NCBI GenBank assembly: GCA_039519185.1
Contig: CM076848.1
Location: 186,742,628-186,806,627, forward strand
Direction of reading: 5' to 3'
Length of the DNA: 64,000 nucleotides
Source of the DNA: Astragalus membranaceus
Taxonomy: Eukaryota; Streptophyta; Magnoliopsida; Fabales; Fabaceae
In this document: in pieces, positions 58,701-64,000 of the stretch
Numbering within the stretch: position 1 is the stretch's first letter
How the letters are laid out: each line of letters begins with the position of its first letter
The notes under the pieces: generated by a model
What the model saw: the letters and a program-made list of their open reading frames with translations, nothing else
Database searches by the model: none
What the model was told of the DNA's origin: nothing
Program-made: the position numbers and the translations under genes

Positions 58701-60420
58701 TCAAGTCTTAGTATTTGGCTTAAGGAGCTCTAAAAGCCCTGAAAAGTTTTAAAATAAAATTACTTGTGCACTCTTTGAGCTTGTCTTGTTAAAATGTTGT
58801 TATACTTACTTTTGAGAATGCTCGAAAAACAATCATATATATTCTGGTTGTTATTAATTGGAAACACGATCAATTCATTTTAGTTCATGAGGTGATTACT
58901 GACTGAGGCTGATATGTATATATATTTCATCATTAAGAATATAGATGCAAGAATGAAATGACTTTTATGATAATTAACACAGAGAAATTTTATGTGCATT
59001 TAGTTTTGCAAATGAGTTTGACTGACTTGAGCTCTATATGTTTAAGCACAAAAAAGATTGATAGCCTGACTTATGTTTAAGCTTTTACTCAAGATTGATA
59101 TATTTTTATTGAATTAGCTTGAACTGATTAGTATATCAATTGGCTCAGCTTAGTTACTTTCTTACTTTTAGATCTATGAGTATTTGTGTTTAACATAAAT
59201 ATATTCATTTGACAACTGAAGCGTTTGTTTCCCCCAAAACTGCAAATTGGAGCAAAAGAATATCAGCTTCATGATAATATTATATGGAAACTGATAATCA
59301 AATAAGATCATTGTTTGGTATTAGAGTAATCAATTTTATTTTCTTCACCAGGTGATTGTGACAGAGAGAGCAGGACAAGCACTTGATATGATGTCGTCCA
59401 TGACAAACATGGAGCTTAACTCATATGATGGTGTTATAGCTGTTGTAAGAACTTAACTCCAATCTTTTACATTCTGATAGAACTGGACTAGAAATAGCTG
59501 AAGAGGATTATATTACTGAAATTTTACTCCTGATATCAGTCAGTGGGATTTCAAAAATAGTGGCAGGTTTGTACATAAATAGTAAAAAGTAGATAGGTAA
59601 TATCTTCCCATCGTTATAGATTAGAAACAAAATATAGAATATTTTGAGAAATTTTATTCACGAGGCTTGGATCTCTCTCTCTCCTTCCACTAACTGACTG
59701 CATCATTTCCTGCCGACCACATATCTACTCATTGAGGAGGTGGTTATTTTTCTCTCTCCACTAACTTGTCAAATCCTTTCCTGCCCTCCCACATTCTCAT
59801 CGTGACTGCTCTCTTCTTTCCTCTTTCCTCCTTCAATAAATCTTAACCTTAGCGGTTATGGGCCTAATGGAGGGCTTAAATATCCATACTCTGACAAGTA
59901 ATTGAAGCCATAAATTAATGTAAATAGGTAAATAGGATCCCACTAACATTGCTTATAAAAAAAAATGTAAATAGGGAAGTTATAGCTGCACATTATCATG
60001 TACATTAAATAGGGTAACAATAACTGTTGCGATTCAGGATGCACCCACAATAATCTTTGTGTTGTATGTGTGCGGGAGACACATCAAGCAAGAAAGATGA
60101 AAGACAGTTTTTTTTAATGTGAGAGTGAGAGGACTAAATTTTAACGCTTGGATCTAATTATGAATAGTGAAGATTAAAATGTTAAAGTCGTGTGACTTTT
60201 TTAAGTAGTCATATAATATAACTATTAAAAGCTTTTAATCTTCACCATCCATGTATGGTTATATGGTCAAGATTTAGTCCTTTTCCAACTCACTCTCTCT
60301 CTCACACACACATGATGATATCAGAGCTGTTGGAGTTGAAACCTTTGTTTACCGCCTAATGGTGAGCTTTTATTATATACTTTTAAGTGTCAGAAAGAAT
60401 TCAAATAGGCCGTGTATATA

Positions 60421-60452
<32 letters not shown>

Positions 60453-63400
60453 ATTGTAAGAGAGCATTGTTGTGTATTACACACAGAGTTAATCTCATGT
60501 CTATCGGTTCTCTTCCCTCGAGTTTTAAACCTTGTGGAGTTTAATAATTCATTCTTTTTTCTACTTTCCAAAATTGATTAGGATGACTATTCTAATTATT
60601 TTTTTGTCGTACTTGTCAATCCCACTGCTCAAGACTCGGTTTATTAATATAAAATCACATTACACACATATTCCTATTATGAGTCTAATTCATCGTTGTG
60701 TTGTTGATATGTTCAAGAGGCTTTATGTTGATAAAGCTTTAAACCTTAGTATTGTAATGTAGATGCATTCTTTAATCTCTTTTCATGTTTCCTCGTCGTT
60801 TTAAAGTTTCAAGTGATTCCCATATGGTCTTTTGAGTTATTGTGTTCTTCTAATTGAGGTGGTTCCAGGGAGGTGATGGATTTTTCAATGAAATCCTTAA
60901 TGGGTTTCTTTCTCCCAGGCTTAAAGCTCCTTATCCACCAACTCCATCAGATTTTGTTCATTTGGCTAAAGATAGTGGTGATTCCTCAGTTCTTGATGAA
61001 AATGAAATATTGGAAGAGACTTCAAGTCAAAGCGAAGACCAATTTCCTCTTATTTCAAGTCCAAAACAACATGGATCAAGAATCTCAACTTCTAGTGAGT
61101 TCCGTTTATCTTTACTTCATTTAGTTTCAAACAAATGATTTCTACTTGTGATCACTAACTGACTGTTCCATTGATATATTTCTTTTGGATGTCTTGAAGA
61201 TACATAACTGAAATGAGTTGTAATTCTTGAGAATAGATAAGGAGAGACTTGTGGATAAATTAAGAAAACAATTTGTAAATTGCCTGTGATTTGCATCAGC
61301 ATGCTGATATTATATATATGAAATAATGAATACAAGTTGTATTTACAAGAACAATAATTAAGCTACGAGCTATTTTCTAAGACCCTAATGCTTCCAATGC
61401 TAAATAAACTCCTAATATTTCTGATGCTCTATTGATTTCAGTCTTCATTGCAGCATCTAATTAGTTACATTACACCATTTCTATTAGCAAATATGTTAGT
61501 TTTTACATTTTTTTGTGATTACTGTGAAATAACCGTTTTTGCAACCTTTATTGCTTTGTCCCCTTTAAATTCTCTAGTTTACTTTATAGAAATTCAAAGC
61601 CACATTAAAATTAAAAAAGAGAAAAGAATAACAAATTTGTGCTTGATTGTTTTTGAAGATTCAGAAGATAAGGCTCCTGAATTTCCCGTTCCCAATGAAT
61701 GGTTTAGATTTGGGATCATTCCGTCAGGTTCAACGGATGCCATTGTGATTTGGTAATTTTTTTTCCTTCCTAGTATCTTCTACTTTCAATTCTAAACAAA
61801 CACAAGAGGTGCATTATATAGAAGAACTGGTTTTGTGCTCTATAATCTGCTTTTCTTTATGTGTTAAAAATCTAGCTTCTGCTATACTTTCCTATCAAAA
61901 ATGTCTTCCGTACCCGTGCTGTATAAGTCACATTTAATAGTTATATTTTTAGGCCTCATTGGATGTTATCACTGGTTTATCAAGGATTATGGCAAAATAG
62001 CTAGGTCCCTAACTCTAAAAGGATGGCATAAAGACCCAAAAATAGATAAGACCGGAGATGTATGGAAAAGTCAGTTATGGAGAGAGAGTGGTAGGAACCC
62101 GCACCAGCTGTGTAGGCAAACCCTGAAAAGGAAGAAAGAATAAGAGCGATGGAGACAGAATTCTGTTGTGCTGGGATATGAGGGAGATAAGTGCCTTACA
62201 AGGGGGTGGCCCCTTTCCACGGAGTAACTAGGTGCACTAACAATTATTCAAAATCTGCCTACTCTGGACAAACTCCTGCTCTGTTTCATCTCTAGCTCCA
62301 AACCAACTACCGCCGTAAACCATTGTGTGCCAACTAACTAACCACCATTGTGTTAACTAACCTATGGAACATGGACAATATGTAGGACATAGGGGCATGG
62401 CGTAAAAGAAGTTCATCTCGACCATTCATTTCATGGATAGTTGTATGGTCAAGATTATCACCTCTCACATAGTCACTCAATACATCCCCTAAATATATAG
62501 ATTTGAGGGTTACAAAAGATGAGTAAAGGGAAGAAACCTAATGCCAAGTGAATGTGTTGGAGGCTTTTCAACATTTTTCAAGTTTTAATTATTTTATATA
62601 TTTATATTAAGCTAACTATTCTGGATGTTTTTTAAAAGAAAATGGAGGTTTTGTTTACAAGAGCAGCAAGTCATATTTTATGTCGAAAACCTCTGCATAA
62701 TGTGTTTCGTTTGAAGTTGTGCCACCTTTTTGTTCATTCTAGTTTGAGCTTCGGTAGCCAGCGTGAGCGCTGGCTCAATATTAAGTTTGTTTTGAAGATT
62801 TTGACACTTTCGGTGAAGGTTTCTTAAACCTTCAATTTGAGCTTTAGCTGCTGGAGTGAGCGTTGGCTCAATATTGTCTAAGCTTATCTCAAAGTTTTGA
62901 CACTTCCAGTTAACATAACATATTATTTGTTTGAAGTTGAGAGAGACATCTTCAAGTTTGCGCTTCTGCGTTTGGTTTGATGTAGTGCCACCTTTCAATT
63001 ATGGCTTCAGCTGCCGGGTGGTGCTGTACTAATATTGTTGCAGTTTGGTTTTTCTTCTTCAAGAATATATTTGTAACAAGCTGAAAACTAAAGTTTTTGC
63101 TTGAGGGGGAAATATCTAATTATATTTGTTTTATATCTTCAGAGTTTAGACTACCTAAAGAGTATATCAGATTATATGTTAGGAGTTTACATTTTATAGT
63201 TGTTTCCTTTTTTAATTAGGACCTTCCTAATTATTACTCATATCATATAATTTAAATTGGAGTAGAACTCCTGTATTTATTTGTGTCTATTGCACCAAGC
63301 CTATATAAAAATGGACTCCAATGTGCAGGGTAAACACGGTTTCCACATATCTTGTTTCTGTTTTCCTCTCTTTCAACATAGATCAAGTACAAGTGTGGTA

Positions 63401-63848
63401 TTACTAGTACAAGCCCCAGTCCACTAATACAATAAGACTAATAACCCTGATTAAATTGGGTAATCAATAAGAAAACATAATATAATTAGGATCCACTTCC
63501 TCAATGATATAACTCGTTGATTCCATGATATATTCTATTCTGCACCAATTATATTCTAATATATTTAGCAGATATTCAAATGCATACATATTTTGCAAAT
63601 TACACGATATTTAAATTTGTGTAGCTAGTGTTTGGAATTTATCCTTATAGCTTTCTGATATAACTCTTGTTCTTAACACAACACTATGTCTTTTGCAGTA
63701 CAACCGGAACTCGGGATCCAATAACTTCTGCATTGCATATTGTCCTTGGTAAAAGGGTGCACCTTGACATAGCTCAAGTTGTGCGATGGAAAAAAACTCC
63801 TAGATCCAAGGTTGAACCTAATGTGCGCTATGCAGCTTCCTTTTCAGG
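55761..63848 (+). CDS. Ceramide kinase (ACD5/CERK-like), exons 1-8, incomplete at window end
   Basis: Eight exons join in phase: 55761-55937, 57666-57824, 57902-58069, 58173-58265, 59352-59444, 60869-61094, 61659-61752 and 63699-63848. All introns are GT-AG. The product, about 386 residues so far, matches from memory Arabidopsis ACD5 ceramide kinase, which phosphorylates ceramide and restrains defence-related cell death. Seen in order: an N-terminal PH-like region, the lipid-kinase start VFVHPRSGKSNG, the nucleotide loop GGDGFFNEILNG, FGIIPSGSTDAIV, TTGTRDPITSALHI and RYAASFSG. A low-conservation acidic insert lies in exon 6 (LAKDSGDSSVLDENEILEE). The C-terminal part with the Cys-rich motif lies beyond 64000. 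The exon 1 start is the first ATG. No break is seen. Confidence 0.94.
60419..60452. repeat. (TA)n microsatellite in ceramide kinase intron 5
   Basis: About 33 bp of TA repeat within the 1.4-kb intron 59445-60868. The rest of this intron shows no gene. Confidence 0.9.
62640..63340. repeat. Repeat-rich insertion in ceramide kinase intron 7
   Basis: Three diverged direct repeats of roughly 100-150 bp share GTTTGAAGTTG, TTTGAGCTTYRG, GTGAGCGYTGGCTCAATATT and TTTTGACACTT words (62690-63040). They are followed by a polypurine TTGAGGGGGAAAT (63101) and an LTR-like stretch with TATATAAAA near 63302. This looks like the 3' end of a decayed LTR element inside the intron. It is not placed exactly. Confidence 0.45.
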
Positions 63849-64000
63849 GTAATTTCTTTCTGTTATGTTACCTGATGAAAAGAAATTAGATGTTCTTTAG
63901 TTATCATTATAATTCAATCCACATTATTGCCTTTTAAGCTTACTTTAATTACAATTGTTTTCCTTTTCTGGCTTTATTTCATAACATTTGTCGATGTCAT

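Overview
This is nuclear DNA of a flowering plant. Genes have GT-AG introns, intergenic DNA is AT-rich, and transposon remnants dominate. Gene and repeat types look like a legume (Medicago/Trifolium-type), but that organism call is inference. Five host-type genes are well supported: two tandem HEX6-like hexose/H+ symporters (6890-9665 and 11216-13301, +), an isoaspartyl peptidase/L-asparaginase of the N4-(GlcNAc)-asparaginase type (13643-17048, -, 7 exons), a type-I prohibitin (31597-33170, -), and the first eight exons of a ceramide kinase of the ACD5 type (55761-63848, +, cut by the window end). A sixth complete gene, a small alpha/beta hydrolase (18924-19595, -), sits inside transposon DNA.

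Layout. 1-3.9 kb: decayed LINE ORF1, a long-TIR Mutator-like element and a CACTA MITE with an exact TSD. 4.0-6.3 kb: tandem array with a 217-bp period, then the transporter pair with MITEs around it. 13.6-17.0 kb: asparaginase. 17.2-28.3 kb: a layered insertion. The two halves of one Mutator-type MITE lie at 17166-17232 and 27992-28312. Between them are two PIF/Harbinger-like elements in tandem, joined at a TAA (17233-24299 and 24303-27988). The first carries the intact hydrolase and a spliceable exon of a KH-domain (STAR/SPIN1-like) gene. The second carries a Myb/SANT-like ORF1 with a stop codon. 28-33 kb: hAT MITE and prohibitin. 33.5-40 kb: a TIR element rich in ACTTCCGTT motifs, then a probable 2.5-kb solo LTR. 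40.45-45.38 kb: minus-strand Helitron with an RPA-like OB-fold relic. 45.8-48.5 kb: SINE, hAT MITE, Mutator-like element. 48.6-54.9 kb: LINE 3' half split by a CACTA-like element that carries exons of two unrelated host genes, PDCD5 and importin-5. 55.7 kb to end: ceramide kinase.

The host genes do not form a pathway. The coherent biology is gene capture: three transposon types here (Harbinger, CACTA, Helitron) hold host-like coding pieces. The most notable are the two-gene CACTA cargo, whose importin part is still an open 171-codon spliced frame, and the complete hydrolase inside the Harbinger insertion. Domain and family names rest on remembered family sequence, not on searches.
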